Shown here: piece by piece, positions 35,159-45,560 of the stretch
How the letters are laid out: each line of letters opens with the position of its first letter
How positions within the stretch are numbered: the stretch's first letter is position 1
Origin: Micrococcales bacterium UBA2037
Lineage (GTDB): Bacteria; Actinomycetota; Actinomycetes; Actinomycetales; Microbacteriaceae
DNA: 64,000 nucleotides
Reading direction: 5' to 3'
Assembly: GCA_002333405.1 (NCBI GenBank)
Contig: DDBH01000005.1
Span: 85,016 to 149,015, forward strand
Notes under the pieces: model-generated
What the model saw: only the letters and a program-made list of their open reading frames with translations
What the model was told of the DNA's origin: nothing
Database searches by the model: none
Translations under genes and position numbers: made by a program

Positions 35159-35979
35159 CATAACCTAAGCAGCACCAGGCTGGCAGCCATAACGGCCATG
35201 CCCGCCATCAGCCCATAGACCGTCAGGTGACCGCGGGCTGAGTTTTTAGCTGTGGGCAGCAGGGTGTCAATGGCCAGAAACACCATGACACCGGCAACCA
35301 TTGAAAAGACGAATCCGAGTGAGAAATCGGTGAGGAACGGCCTCAGGATTAAGTAACCAATGATGGCACCAGCCGGCTCTGCAAGTCCAGAAAGAAAGCT
35401 CAACCGGAACGCCTTGGTTCGTGACTTTGTTGCGTAATACACGGGAACCGAAACCGCGATGCCCTCCGGGATGTTGTGCATCGCGACGGCGATTGCCAAT
35501 GCGATACCGATTTCTGGGTCATCCAGCACCAACAGGAATGTCGCAAGCCCCTCTGGGAAATTGTGGATGGCAATTGCTAGGGCCACAAACAAGCCCATGC
35601 GAAGCAGCTTCTTGTTCTCCGCTAGGTCTAGCTGGCTCTGATTGTCACCAATAAGTTCGACCTGGGTGTTTTCATGCGGGTTCGCTCCGGAGGGCACTAG
35701 GGCGTCAATAATCGCCATTAGCACCATCCCTAGGATCAGGGCGCCGGCTGCAATTGCGGTTGCCTCTAGTTCTGGAACCGAAGAGGAGAGGTAGGCGGTG
35801 GATTTGGGCAGAATCTCAACAAAGCTCAGGTAGATCATTACCCCGGCCGAGAATCCCATCGAAACCGCAAAGAAAGCTTTGTTGGTGGTTTTGGTGAAGA
35901 AGGCAAGGGCCGAGCCAATGCCGGTGGAGAGGCCGGCGCCAAGAGTGACGGCAAAAGCCAAGAGCACCGCGCCGTCCAT
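35158..35979 (-). CDS. zupT: ZIP family metal transporter (ZupT-like)
   Basis: A 273-residue membrane protein with about eight helices. Family hallmarks are MGLFVALAIAIHNFPEGLATFLLVLDD (helix IV, about residues 131-157) and IALAIAVAMHNIPEGIAVSVPVYYA (helix V), whose HNFPEG and HNIPEG residues bind the metal. FLSGLAEPAGAIIGYL follows. It imports divalent metals such as zinc, iron or manganese. It lies just downstream of nrdF, a 16-residue Cys-rich ORF and a terminator on the same strand. A link between metal import and the metal-dependent class Ib reductase is suggested but unproven. AAGGAGAAAGAA precedes the ATG. Confidence 0.9.
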   Translation of the reverse strand: MDGAVLLAFAVTLGAGLSTGIGSALAFFTKTTNKAFFAVSMGFSAGVMIYLSFVEILPKSTAYLSSSVPELEATAIAAGALILGMVLMAIIDALVPSGANPHENTQVELIGDNQSQLDLAENKKLLRMGLFVALAIAIHNFPEGLATFLLVLDDPEIGIALAIAVAMHNIPEGIAVSVPVYYATKSRTKAFRLSFLSGLAEPAGAIIGYLILRPFLTDFSLGFVFSMVAGVMVFLAIDTLLPTAKNSARGHLTVYGLMAGMAVMAASLVLLRL

Positions 35980-36004
35980 TTCTTTCTCCTTAGTTTTGGG
36001 GGCG

Positions 36005-36036
36005 AAAAAGCCGGGCCACAGATTTAGGGGCCCGGC
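36005..36036 (-). terminator. Rho-independent terminator of the nrd operon
   Basis: Read on the minus strand, GCCGGGCC and GGCCCGGC pair perfectly around an 11-base loop and are followed by CTTTTTC. It lies 14 bases after the stop of the small Cys-rich ORF and before zupT. Confidence 0.85.
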
Positions 36037-36049
36037 TCAATCGAATTAG

Positions 36050-36100
36050 TTAGTGGCTACCGCCACAGCCACAGCTGTCTTTACCGCAGTTGCATCCCAT
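36050..36100 (-). CDS. 16-residue Cys-rich micropeptide at the end of the nrd operon
   Basis: The reading frame gives MGCNCGKDSCGCGGSH followed by TAA. It holds four Cys (positions 3, 5, 10 and 12, as two CxC pairs) plus a C-terminal His, which looks like a small soft-metal ligand set. The ribosome site AAGGAGGCGAAAATG is about the best in the region, and the ORF starts 10 bases after the nrdF stop and ends 14 bases before a terminator. I know no named family for it. Strong translation signals and position argue for a real product; its size and the lack of comparison argue for caution. Confidence 0.6.
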   Translation of the reverse strand: MGCNCGKDSCGCGGSH

Positions 36101-36110
36101 TTTCGCCTCC

Positions 36111-39254
<3,144 letters not shown>

Positions 39255-39270
<16 letters not shown>

Positions 39271-39659
39271 AGCTGCTCCAGCCTTTCTCTCACTTGCTCG
39301 ATGTCGTCTGGTGTGCCCAGCAGTTCTGCCTTATAAAGAAGCGGAACTCCGAGCTTGGCGGCTACCAGGTCCCCGGCTAGCCCATAGGAAGAGCCGAAGT
39401 TGGTGTTTCCAGTTGCAATCACGGCGCGCACGTGTTTGCGATTTGCAGGATTATTCAAAAACTTGATGACCTGTTTTGGAACTGTGGTCTTGTCATCGCC
39501 GGAACCATAGGTTGGGACAACTAGAACGCTTTCGCCCTCATGGATGAAGCTTTCTGCTTCATCGGATTTGAGGGGGATTCGGATGCTTTCGTATCCGAGC
39601 TTCTCGACAAATCGCTTTGTGTTCTCCGAAACTGAGGAGAAGTAAACGACGTCGAACAC
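39255..39659 (-). CDS. nrdI: ribonucleotide reductase stimulatory flavodoxin
   Basis: A 134-residue NrdI flavodoxin: [19 protein letters not shown] (FMN phosphate loop near the N-terminus), then [14 protein letters not shown] and [21 protein letters not shown]. It gives oxidant for assembling the dimanganese radical centre of NrdF. It overlaps nrdE by 16 bases and follows nrdH by 12 bases. Confidence 0.93.
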
Positions 39660-39671
39660 TTCACACCTGAC

Positions 39672-39896
39672 TTAGGCGCTTAGAGACTGAATGCGATCCA
39701 TGCGGAAACCACTCCAGTGGTCCTCGCCTGATACAACTACCGGTGCTGCGGTGTAACCCAAGGTCTTCACCATGTCTAGAGCCACTGGATCCTGGCTCAT
39801 GTCAACCTCGTCGTATTCGATTTCGTTGCGCTGAAGCATGCGCTTGGTGCTGTCGCACTGCACGCAGGCTGGAAGTGTGTAAACGGTAACCGACAT
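39672..39896 (-). CDS. nrdH: glutaredoxin-like NrdH-redoxin
   Basis: A 74-residue NrdH: VTVYTLPACVQCDSTKRMLQRN with the CVQC active site, then AAPVVVSGEDHWSGFRMDRI. It passes electrons from thioredoxin reductase to the C-terminal Cys pair of NrdE. It is first in the operon, with AAGGAGG before the ATG. Confidence 0.94.
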   Translation of the reverse strand: MSVTVYTLPACVQCDSTKRMLQRNEIEYDEVDMSQDPVALDMVKTLGYTAAPVVVSGEDHWSGFRMDRIQSLSA

Positions 39897-39917
39897 CGGT
39901 TGCCTCCTTGGGTCCCC

Positions 39918-39940
39918 AAAGGCCGTCTTTGGCCTTTTTT
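39918..39940. other. hairpin in the nrd leader
   Basis: AAAGGCC-GTCTTT-GGCCTTT is a perfect inverted repeat lying about 20 bases before the nrdH start. A T run follows only on the plus strand, where no gene ends, so it is more likely a structured 5' leader of the nrd message. Confidence 0.35.
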
Positions 39941-39996
39941 GTCAAAATTTGAGTGAATTTCTTACGAATTTCAGAATTGCAATAGTAGCACTTAAC

Positions 39997-40043
39997 CACT
40001 ACATGTAGTGCTGAAACTCAAAAAAGTTCACTTATTTAGTTAT
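39997..40043 (-). promoter_or_regulatory. putative NrdR box pair upstream of nrdH
   Basis: CACTACATGTAGTG (39997-40010) is a perfect palindrome very close to the NrdR box. A weaker copy, CACTTATTTAGT, starts at 40029, about 32 bases (three helical turns) away, which is the spacing NrdR needs. Two boxes in front of an nrd operon are the usual arrangement. The rest of the 309-base gap between nrdH and the PCu(A)C gene (39897-40205) holds leader and promoter sequence and no gene I can see. Confidence 0.55.
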
Positions 40044-40132
40044 TTCTTGAACATTAACCCACAACTTGAACTTTAGGCCGTTTGATTTGCCCGCGTGTCG
40101 CAGGAAGTTTCAAAAAGTCGTCCCTTTTTTAG

Positions 40133-40149
40133 TTCTACGTTGTGTAGAA
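40133..40149. promoter_or_regulatory. inverted repeat in the promoter of the PCu(A)C gene
   Basis: TTCTAC-GTTGT-GTAGAA is a perfect six-base inverted repeat about 56 bases before the PCu(A)C start. The right arm overlaps a TAGAAT that could be a -10 element, so a bound regulator would block transcription. Confidence 0.45.
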
Positions 40150-40205
40150 TTAGGCTAGAAACGTCCCCTAAAAGTATCCAGTGGGGCTCTGACATTGAGG
40201 AAATT

Positions 40206-40688
40206 ATGCGCAAGTTGTCGCTAATAATCGCTGCAGTTCTGGTTTTGGCTGGCTGTTCGGCGAAGCCTGATATCTCGGCAACGGATCTCTGGGTGAAATC
40301 ATCTGAAACATCGATGGCCGGTGGCATGACCGCCGTCTACGGAACCATCACCAACAACACTGGGGCTGACATAGTGCTCACCGGTGGTCAAACTGATGCA
40401 GCCGGCATTACAGAGGTTCACGAAATGGCAATGATTGATGGCCAGATGAAGATGCAGGAAATCGATGGCGGCCTCACGATTCCAGCAGGGCAGAGCATTG
40501 AGCTTGAGCTGGGTGGAAACCACTTGATGCTGATGCAGCTAACTGCGGACCTGCTAGCCGGGGATGAAATCTCAGTCACTTTTAGTTTTACTGGAGCAGC
40601 CGACTTAGTAGTTGACGGCATTGTTGCTAAGCCTGCCGAGGGCGGCGACGAGCAATACCACTCGACCGAAATGGAAATGGACAACTAG
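40206..40688 (+). CDS. PCu(A)C-type periplasmic copper chaperone
   Basis: A 160-residue lipoprotein-like protein. The signal MRKLSLIIAAVLVLAGCSA has lipobox LAGC (Cys 17). The mature domain has GGMTAVYGTITNNTGADIVLTGG, VHEMAMIDGQMKMQEID and LELGGNHLMLMQL. This gives the Met/His copper site H(M)x10MxM with the later HxM, as in PCu(A)C proteins that deliver copper to oxidases. GAGGAAATT precedes ATG 40206. It is followed by a Tat-exported peroxidase, a common pairing. Confidence 0.88.
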   Translation: MRKLSLIIAAVLVLAGCSAKPDISATDLWVKSSETSMAGGMTAVYGTITNNTGADIVLTGGQTDAAGITEVHEMAMIDGQMKMQEIDGGLTIPAGQSIELELGGNHLMLMQLTADLLAGDEISVTFSFTGAADLVVDGIVAKPAEGGDEQYHSTEMEMDN

Positions 40689-40689
40689 C

Positions 40690-41886
40690 TTGGTAACGCG
40701 CAGGGGTTTTCTAGGAACCGGAGCCGCAGCAGCGGCCTCTGGCCTGGTTGGAGTTGCAGCCGGAGCAGGCGCCACCAATGCAATTGCCAGCCAGAATCTC
40801 GAAACCTTTGTTGCCAAGCGCGAGCTCACCTTCCATGGCGAGCATCAAATGGGCATCGAAGCCGATCTGCAGGCGGTGACCAACTTCATTGCCCTGGACA
40901 TCAAGCCTGGGACCGACAAGGCGTCGATGCTGCGCTTCATGAGCCTGATAACCGATGACATTCAGCGCCTTACCAGGGGTGAGCCAGTGCTGGCCGATCC
41001 CGCCCCGGAGCTCGCAATTGGAGCCGCAAGGTTCTCTGCTTACGTGGGCTTTGGACCATCGCTATTTTCGAAGCTGGGCCTTCAGGCTATGCAGCCGGAG
41101 GGCTTTCATGAGCTTCCGGCGTTCAAGGTAGACAGGCTTCAGGAGCAGTTCTCCGGGGGCGACGTGCTAATTCACATTGCCGCGGATGATCCAATTGTGC
41201 TTGCTCACGGCACCCGCGGGCTGGTTCGAGACTCCATGCCATTTGCGAGCGTTCGCTTCGTTCAATCAGGGTTTGCCCACACACCAGGGATGGTTCCAGC
41301 AGGAATCACTCACCGTAACCTGATGGGGCAGGTTGATGGCACTGCCAACCCGAAGCTTGGGACAAAAGACTTCGACAGCGTGGTTTGGATTGACGAGGGT
41401 CCTACTTGGATCCAAGGCGGGACGCTGCTGGCCTTCCGAAGAATTGCGATGCAGCTGGACACCTGGGATCAGCTTGGCACCCCGAGCAAAGAAGAGGTAA
41501 TTGGCCGCAAGCTTTCAAATGGCGCCCCGTTGACCGGCGACAAGGAAAGCGACACTCCAGACCTAGCCGCCAGGCACCCAAACGGCCTGACTGTGATTCC
41601 GGAATTTGCTCACATTAGACGCGTGGCTCCGGCCAAAGACGGCGAGCGAATTTTCCGCAGGCCATTTTCTTATGACGCTGGGATTTCCTCCTCCGGCTCA
41701 GTGGATGTTGGACTGCTTTGGGCTGCCTATCAGAGGAATATGGACCAGCAATTTATTCCGATTCAAAAGCGGCTAGACGAGCTGGACCTACTAAATAGCT
41801 GGACTGTGCCAGTAGGCTCGGCAGAGTTTGCGGTAGCAGGCGGGGTCGAGTCAGGCGAAGTTATCGCAGAAGCACTATTCTCATAG
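40690..41886 (+). CDS. Tat-exported DyP-type haem peroxidase (EfeB-like)
   Basis: A 398-residue dye-decolorising peroxidase. A twin-arginine signal MVTRRGFLGTGAAAAASGL begins at TTG 40690, one base after the PCu(A)C stop. The peroxidase core has GQVDGTANPKLG (the GxxDG motif with catalytic Asp), HIRRVAPAKDGERIFRRPFSYD (proximal His and Arg) and GLLWAAYQRNMDQQFIPIQKRL. EfeB-type enzymes act in iron uptake or oxidative defence outside the membrane. No EfeU or EfeO is adjacent. A longer frame from 40612 overlaps PCu(A)C and lacks support. Confidence 0.88.
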   Translation: MVTRRGFLGTGAAAAASGLVGVAAGAGATNAIASQNLETFVAKRELTFHGEHQMGIEADLQAVTNFIALDIKPGTDKASMLRFMSLITDDIQRLTRGEPVLADPAPELAIGAARFSAYVGFGPSLFSKLGLQAMQPEGFHELPAFKVDRLQEQFSGGDVLIHIAADDPIVLAHGTRGLVRDSMPFASVRFVQSGFAHTPGMVPAGITHRNLMGQVDGTANPKLGTKDFDSVVWIDEGPTWIQGGTLLAFRRIAMQLDTWDQLGTPSKEEVIGRKLSNGAPLTGDKESDTPDLAARHPNGLTVIPEFAHIRRVAPAKDGERIFRRPFSYDAGISSSGSVDVGLLWAAYQRNMDQQFIPIQKRLDELDLLNSWTVPVGSAEFAVAGGVESGEVIAEALFS

Positions 41887-41887
41887 G

Positions 41888-43144
41888 GTGCCAGAGACTA
41901 AACCACATAAAATTCGCGGCCGGGTTATAGATTCTGGCGAGCAGCTTTCGAAGAAGCTATTGCTCAGCTACATCGTAATTTTGGCTCTGGCGATGAGCCT
42001 GATTCCCTACTCAATCGACCCCTATCTTCCAGCATTCCCTGAGGTGGCGGACTTCTTTGGCGTTCCGAACGGAACGGTGCAGGCCTCCCTAACCGGTGTC
42101 ACCGTTGGTATTGCACTTGGCCAGCTGGTAATTGGGCCGCTTTCGGACGCATTTGGTAGAAGGCCGCTGATTTTGGCTGCAACCGCCGGCTTTGGGCTGA
42201 GCGCAACCCTGGCATTCTTTGCACCGAACTTTGAAGTATTCCTGTTCCTTCGCTTCGCAATGGGCTTCTTTGCAGCCGGTACCGACGTGGTGAGCAGGGC
42301 TATCGTTCGAGACCTGTTCAAGGGTCAGCCGATGCAGACCATGCTGGCAAGGGTGTTTTTGATCCAGTCGCTTTCGCCAATCATTGGACCCATCGTTGGG
42401 TCCCAGGTGACAGAAGTTGCACCCTGGCAAACCGTGTTTCTGATTTTCGGCTTTACCGGCATCCTGCTGGCGCTGTTTGTCTACCGGTTGCTAATTGAAA
42501 CGCTTCCGGTTGCCAAGCGGCGAAGCAGTACCCCGCTTGGTTTGGCCAGGGGCTACAAGGCAGTACTAAAGGACCGCGTCTATATCGGACTGATGATCTT
42601 CGGAGCGTTCCAGCTTTCGGCGCTGTTTGCATACCTGAACACCGTGCCGTTTCTGTTCCAGGACGGCTATGGCCTTTCGGCTTCAGACTTCGGTTACTGG
42701 GTGGCAGCGAACTCTTTCGCCTCCTATATCGGCGTTCAAGTGGGCGCCTATGCCGCCAGGGTGATTAAGGGGCAGTGGCTTCTTGCAATCTACTCATCGC
42801 TTGGCATTCTGATTGGCCTGGGGCTTTTTGCAACCGCTGGCTCCGGGCTGCTGGTGGCAGAAGCCTTCTTTATGCTGCAGCTGTTTATTTTTGGTGCTGG
42901 AATAACCACAATCCCAACCATCGCGCTTTATAACCACGGGTCTGAGGCCGGCACCGCGGCATCACTGCTGGGGGTTGTGAACTTCTCAACAACCAGCGTT
43001 GTCTCAGTTGTCTACGGCTACCTCAACACCGACACCAGCCACGACATTGGCATCCTGATAGCAGCCCTGTTCACGGTTTCCCTGGCAAGCCTGATCTTTA
43101 TAACTAGACCCTGGAAAGTTCCAGATTTGAGAACTTCGAACTAG
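41888..43144 (+). CDS. Bcr/CflA family MFS efflux transporter
   Basis: A 418-residue twelve-helix transporter. The MFS motif A is GQLVIGPLSDAFGRRPLILAA (about residues 79-99). Other family blocks are SLIPYSIDPYLPAFPEVADFFGV at the first helix and DVVSRAIVRDLFKGQPMQTMLARVFLIQSLSPIIGPIVGS in the N-terminal half. Members expel drugs such as bicyclomycin or export amino acids; the substrate here is unknown. The start is GTG one base after the DyP stop, which suggests read-through. Confidence 0.87.
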   Translation: MPETKPHKIRGRVIDSGEQLSKKLLLSYIVILALAMSLIPYSIDPYLPAFPEVADFFGVPNGTVQASLTGVTVGIALGQLVIGPLSDAFGRRPLILAATAGFGLSATLAFFAPNFEVFLFLRFAMGFFAAGTDVVSRAIVRDLFKGQPMQTMLARVFLIQSLSPIIGPIVGSQVTEVAPWQTVFLIFGFTGILLALFVYRLLIETLPVAKRRSSTPLGLARGYKAVLKDRVYIGLMIFGAFQLSALFAYLNTVPFLFQDGYGLSASDFGYWVAANSFASYIGVQVGAYAARVIKGQWLLAIYSSLGILIGLGLFATAGSGLLVAEAFFMLQLFIFGAGITTIPTIALYNHGSEAGTAASLLGVVNFSTTSVVSVVYGYLNTDTSHDIGILIAALFTVSLASLIFITRPWKVPDLRTSN

Positions 43145-44031
43145 CTTGCCGCGCGCTTGGTTTTTCTGCCCTGCGACAAGTAGGCACCGAGCAAAACAAA
43201 CAGCGCCCCGACCGGTTCATACCAGTGCAGCCCTTCCGATAGCAGCAGCACTCCCCAAAAGGTTGCTATCACCGGGTTGGTGTAGGTGACTGTCGCAGCA
43301 ACCGCACTGCCCGCCTTGGCAACAACTTGATGGAATAGCCAGTAGGCAATTCCGCTTCCAAAAACCCCGAGCATGAAGAGTGCGCCAGTGCTCTGGATTG
43401 TTGGTGCGGCAATAAACAGTGGCCCGGTGAGGACATAAACCGGAAGCAAAATGATTGCACTTGTTAGCACCTGCACGGTTGCCGTGGCAGTTGGCGGCAA
43501 CCCCATCGGGGTCACGTAGCGCCTTAGATAGGGGCCGCCAATTCCGTAGGATACGGAGGCCAACAGCAGCGCAATGATTGCAATGGGCTCGCTCTGGCCA
43601 AACCCCTGCCAAATCCCAAGGGTTATGCCAACCCCAACCAGCCCAATCAGCAGCCCAATAACTGCAGTCGAGCTTTGCTTCTGAGCGCGAAACAGGGTTG
43701 TTGTTGCCAGCAGCGTGAACAGCGGGGTGGTGGCATTCAGAATCGCAGCCAAGATGCTGGTGGTGTATTGCTGTGCAAAGGCAAACATCGTGAACGGAAA
43801 AGCCGACATGAAAAAGCCGGCAACGCTCAGATGAAGCCACTGACTAGCTTTGCTTGGAAGCCTGTGCCCCAGGCTGTAGGTGATGACAATCATTGCGGTG
43901 GCACCAAGCAGCACGCGCCAAAATGCCACGCCAACAGCTGTAGTTAGTTCTAGTGACAGCTCGATGAATAGAAAACTAGAGCCCCAGATCAGGGCCATTG
44001 GGATAAATCTAATTACCCAGCTATCTAGCAC
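43141..44031 (-). CDS. EamA family DMT transporter
   Basis: A 296-residue transporter with ten helices in two EamA repeats. The first repeat has IPMALIWGSSFLFIELSLELTTAVGVAFWRVLLGA near the N-terminus. The second has AVAATVTYTNPVIATFWGVLLLSEGLHWYEPVGALFVLLGAYLSQ near the C-terminus. Family members export amino acids or nucleosides. It overlaps the MFS gene end by four bases and follows gnd by 11 bases on the same strand, so gnd and this gene may be co-transcribed. Confidence 0.87.
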   Translation of the reverse strand: MLDSWVIRFIPMALIWGSSFLFIELSLELTTAVGVAFWRVLLGATAMIVITYSLGHRLPSKASQWLHLSVAGFFMSAFPFTMFAFAQQYTTSILAAILNATTPLFTLLATTTLFRAQKQSSTAVIGLLIGLVGVGITLGIWQGFGQSEPIAIIALLLASVSYGIGGPYLRRYVTPMGLPPTATATVQVLTSAIILLPVYVLTGPLFIAAPTIQSTGALFMLGVFGSGIAYWLFHQVVAKAGSAVAATVTYTNPVIATFWGVLLLSEGLHWYEPVGALFVLLGAYLSQGRKTKRAAS

Positions 44032-44042
44032 CGGGGGCCGCT

Positions 44043-45476
44043 TTAGTCGGTCTGAATTTCAGACTTATCGCCCGACCACAGGGTGTGGAAGGTGCCTGGC
44101 AGGTCCACTCGCTTATAGGTGTGGGCGCCAAAGAAGTCGCGCTGACCTTGAACCAGTGCGGCAGGAAGCCTGGTGGCCCTGAGGCCATCAAAGTAACTCA
44201 GTGACGAAGCAAAGGCTGGAACTGGAATCCCGGCAAGGCTCGCTTTTGCCACAACCTCGCGCCAGCTGGCTGCTGCGTCCTCAATTGCATTGGTGAAGTA
44301 GTCATCAAACAGCAGTGAAACCAGCTGCTCGTTCTTGCTGTATGCATCGGAGATACGGTTTAGGAACTGAGCCCTGATGATGCAGCCACCGCGCCAGATC
44401 TTGGCAACGGCACCCAGGTTGATTTCCCAGTTGTTCTCCGCTGCTCCGGCTCGAATGGCATCAAAGCCCTGGGCGTAAGCGACGATTTTGGAGGCGTAAA
44501 GCGCCTTGCGAACGCTCTCAATGAAGGCAGCCTGGGCGGCGATGTCCCAGCTGGTGGTTCCGGCGCTAAAGGCTGGGGCAGCTTTGCGCTGAGCTGACTG
44601 TGAAGACAGTGAGCGTGCGAACACGGCTTCTGCAATTCCAGACACCGGGGTGCCAAGATCTAGAGCGCTCTGCACGGTCCAGACTCCGGTCCCCTTGGAG
44701 CCGGCTGCATCCAGAATCACGTCAACCAGAGGCTTACCGGTCTTGGCGTCAACCTGTGAAAGAACCTCGGCTGTTATCTCAATCAGGTAGCTTTCGAGCT
44801 CACCCTTGTTCCAGTCTTCCAGAACCCCGGAAACTTCCATGGGGCTCAGGCCGCCTGCCTGTCGAAGAATGTCATAGGCCTCAGCAATAAGCTGCATGTC
44901 CGCATATTCGATGCCGTTGTGAATCATTTTCACAAAGTGCCCAGCACCGTCGGTGCCAACGTGAGTCACACAGGGCTCACCCTCGGCGACCGCAGCAATC
45001 GAAGCAAGGATCGGCCCGAGGGTTTCGTAGGATTCCTTGGTGCCGCCCGGCATGATCGAAGGCCCCTTCAGGGCACCCTCCTCACCGCCGGAGATTCCTG
45101 CTCCAACGAAGTGGATTCCCTTCTGGGAAACATCCTTCTCGCGTCTGATGGTGTCGGTGTAGAGGGCATTTCCACCATCAACAATGATGTCGCCCTTTTC
45201 GAATCGTTCCGCAAGTGCGCTGATCACAGCGTCGGTTCCAGCACCGGCCTGAACCATGATGATTGCGGTTCTAGGGGTTGATAGCGATGCCACAAATTCA
45301 TCAATAGTTTCGCTCGCAATGAAGTTAGCTTCCGGGTGTTGTGAAACAAGCGCTTGTGTTTTGTCGACTGAGCGGTTGAAGATAGCAACAGAGTTGCCTG
45401 CTCGCGAAGCTAGGTTTCTGGCAAGGTTTGAGCCCATGACGGCTAGACCAACGACACCAATGTTTGCCTTTGACAT
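44043..45476 (-). CDS. gnd: 6-phosphogluconate dehydrogenase (decarboxylating)
   Basis: A 477-residue enzyme of the oxidative pentose phosphate pathway, converting 6-phosphogluconate to ribulose-5-phosphate and reducing NADP+. The dinucleotide fold IGVVGLAVMGSNLARNLA starts at residue 5. IIVDGGNALYTDTIRRE, VGAGISGGEEGALKGPSIMPGG, FVKMIHNGIEYADMQLIAEAY (catalytic Lys and Glu) and the C-terminal RDFFGAHTYKRVD are all intact. A 12-bp palindrome inside the gene (45346-45357) resembles the LacI-type operator core. The length is normal. Confidence 0.95.
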   Translation of the reverse strand: MSKANIGVVGLAVMGSNLARNLASRAGNSVAIFNRSVDKTQALVSQHPEANFIASETIDEFVASLSTPRTAIIMVQAGAGTDAVISALAERFEKGDIIVDGGNALYTDTIRREKDVSQKGIHFVGAGISGGEEGALKGPSIMPGGTKESYETLGPILASIAAVAEGEPCVTHVGTDGAGHFVKMIHNGIEYADMQLIAEAYDILRQAGGLSPMEVSGVLEDWNKGELESYLIEITAEVLSQVDAKTGKPLVDVILDAAGSKGTGVWTVQSALDLGTPVSGIAEAVFARSLSSQSAQRKAAPAFSAGTTSWDIAAQAAFIESVRKALYASKIVAYAQGFDAIRAGAAENNWEINLGAVAKIWRGGCIIRAQFLNRISDAYSKNEQLVSLLFDDYFTNAIEDAAASWREVVAKASLAGIPVPAFASSLSYFDGLRATRLPAALVQGQRDFFGAHTYKRVDLPGTFHTLWSGDKSEIQTD

Positions 45477-45560
45477 GTTAGGTTCCTGATTCTTTGTTGT
45501 TGAAATTTAGTCGCACACCGTCGGGCAGAAGATTTCCTTTAGGTTAGCGCAAATAAGGGT

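Noticed and set aside
39918..39940. Hairpin before nrdH as a terminator
   Set aside because: The T run is on the plus strand only, and no plus-strand gene ends there. I list it as leader structure instead.
40095..40205. Longer start of the PCu(A)C gene
   Set aside because: The extension covers the promoter and inverted repeat. ATG 40206 gives a proper lipoprotein signal with GAGGAAATT before it.
40612..40689. Longer start of the DyP peroxidase
   Set aside because: It overlaps the PCu(A)C gene in another frame. TTG 40690 places the twin-arginine motif at the N-terminus as required.
45346..45357. ACAAGCGCTTGT, a perfect palindrome like a LacI-type operator core, inside gnd
   Set aside because: It lies about 120 bases into a well-conserved coding region, far from any start, and encodes ordinary residues (TQALV). 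Chance is the simpler explanation, though roadblock control cannot be excluded.
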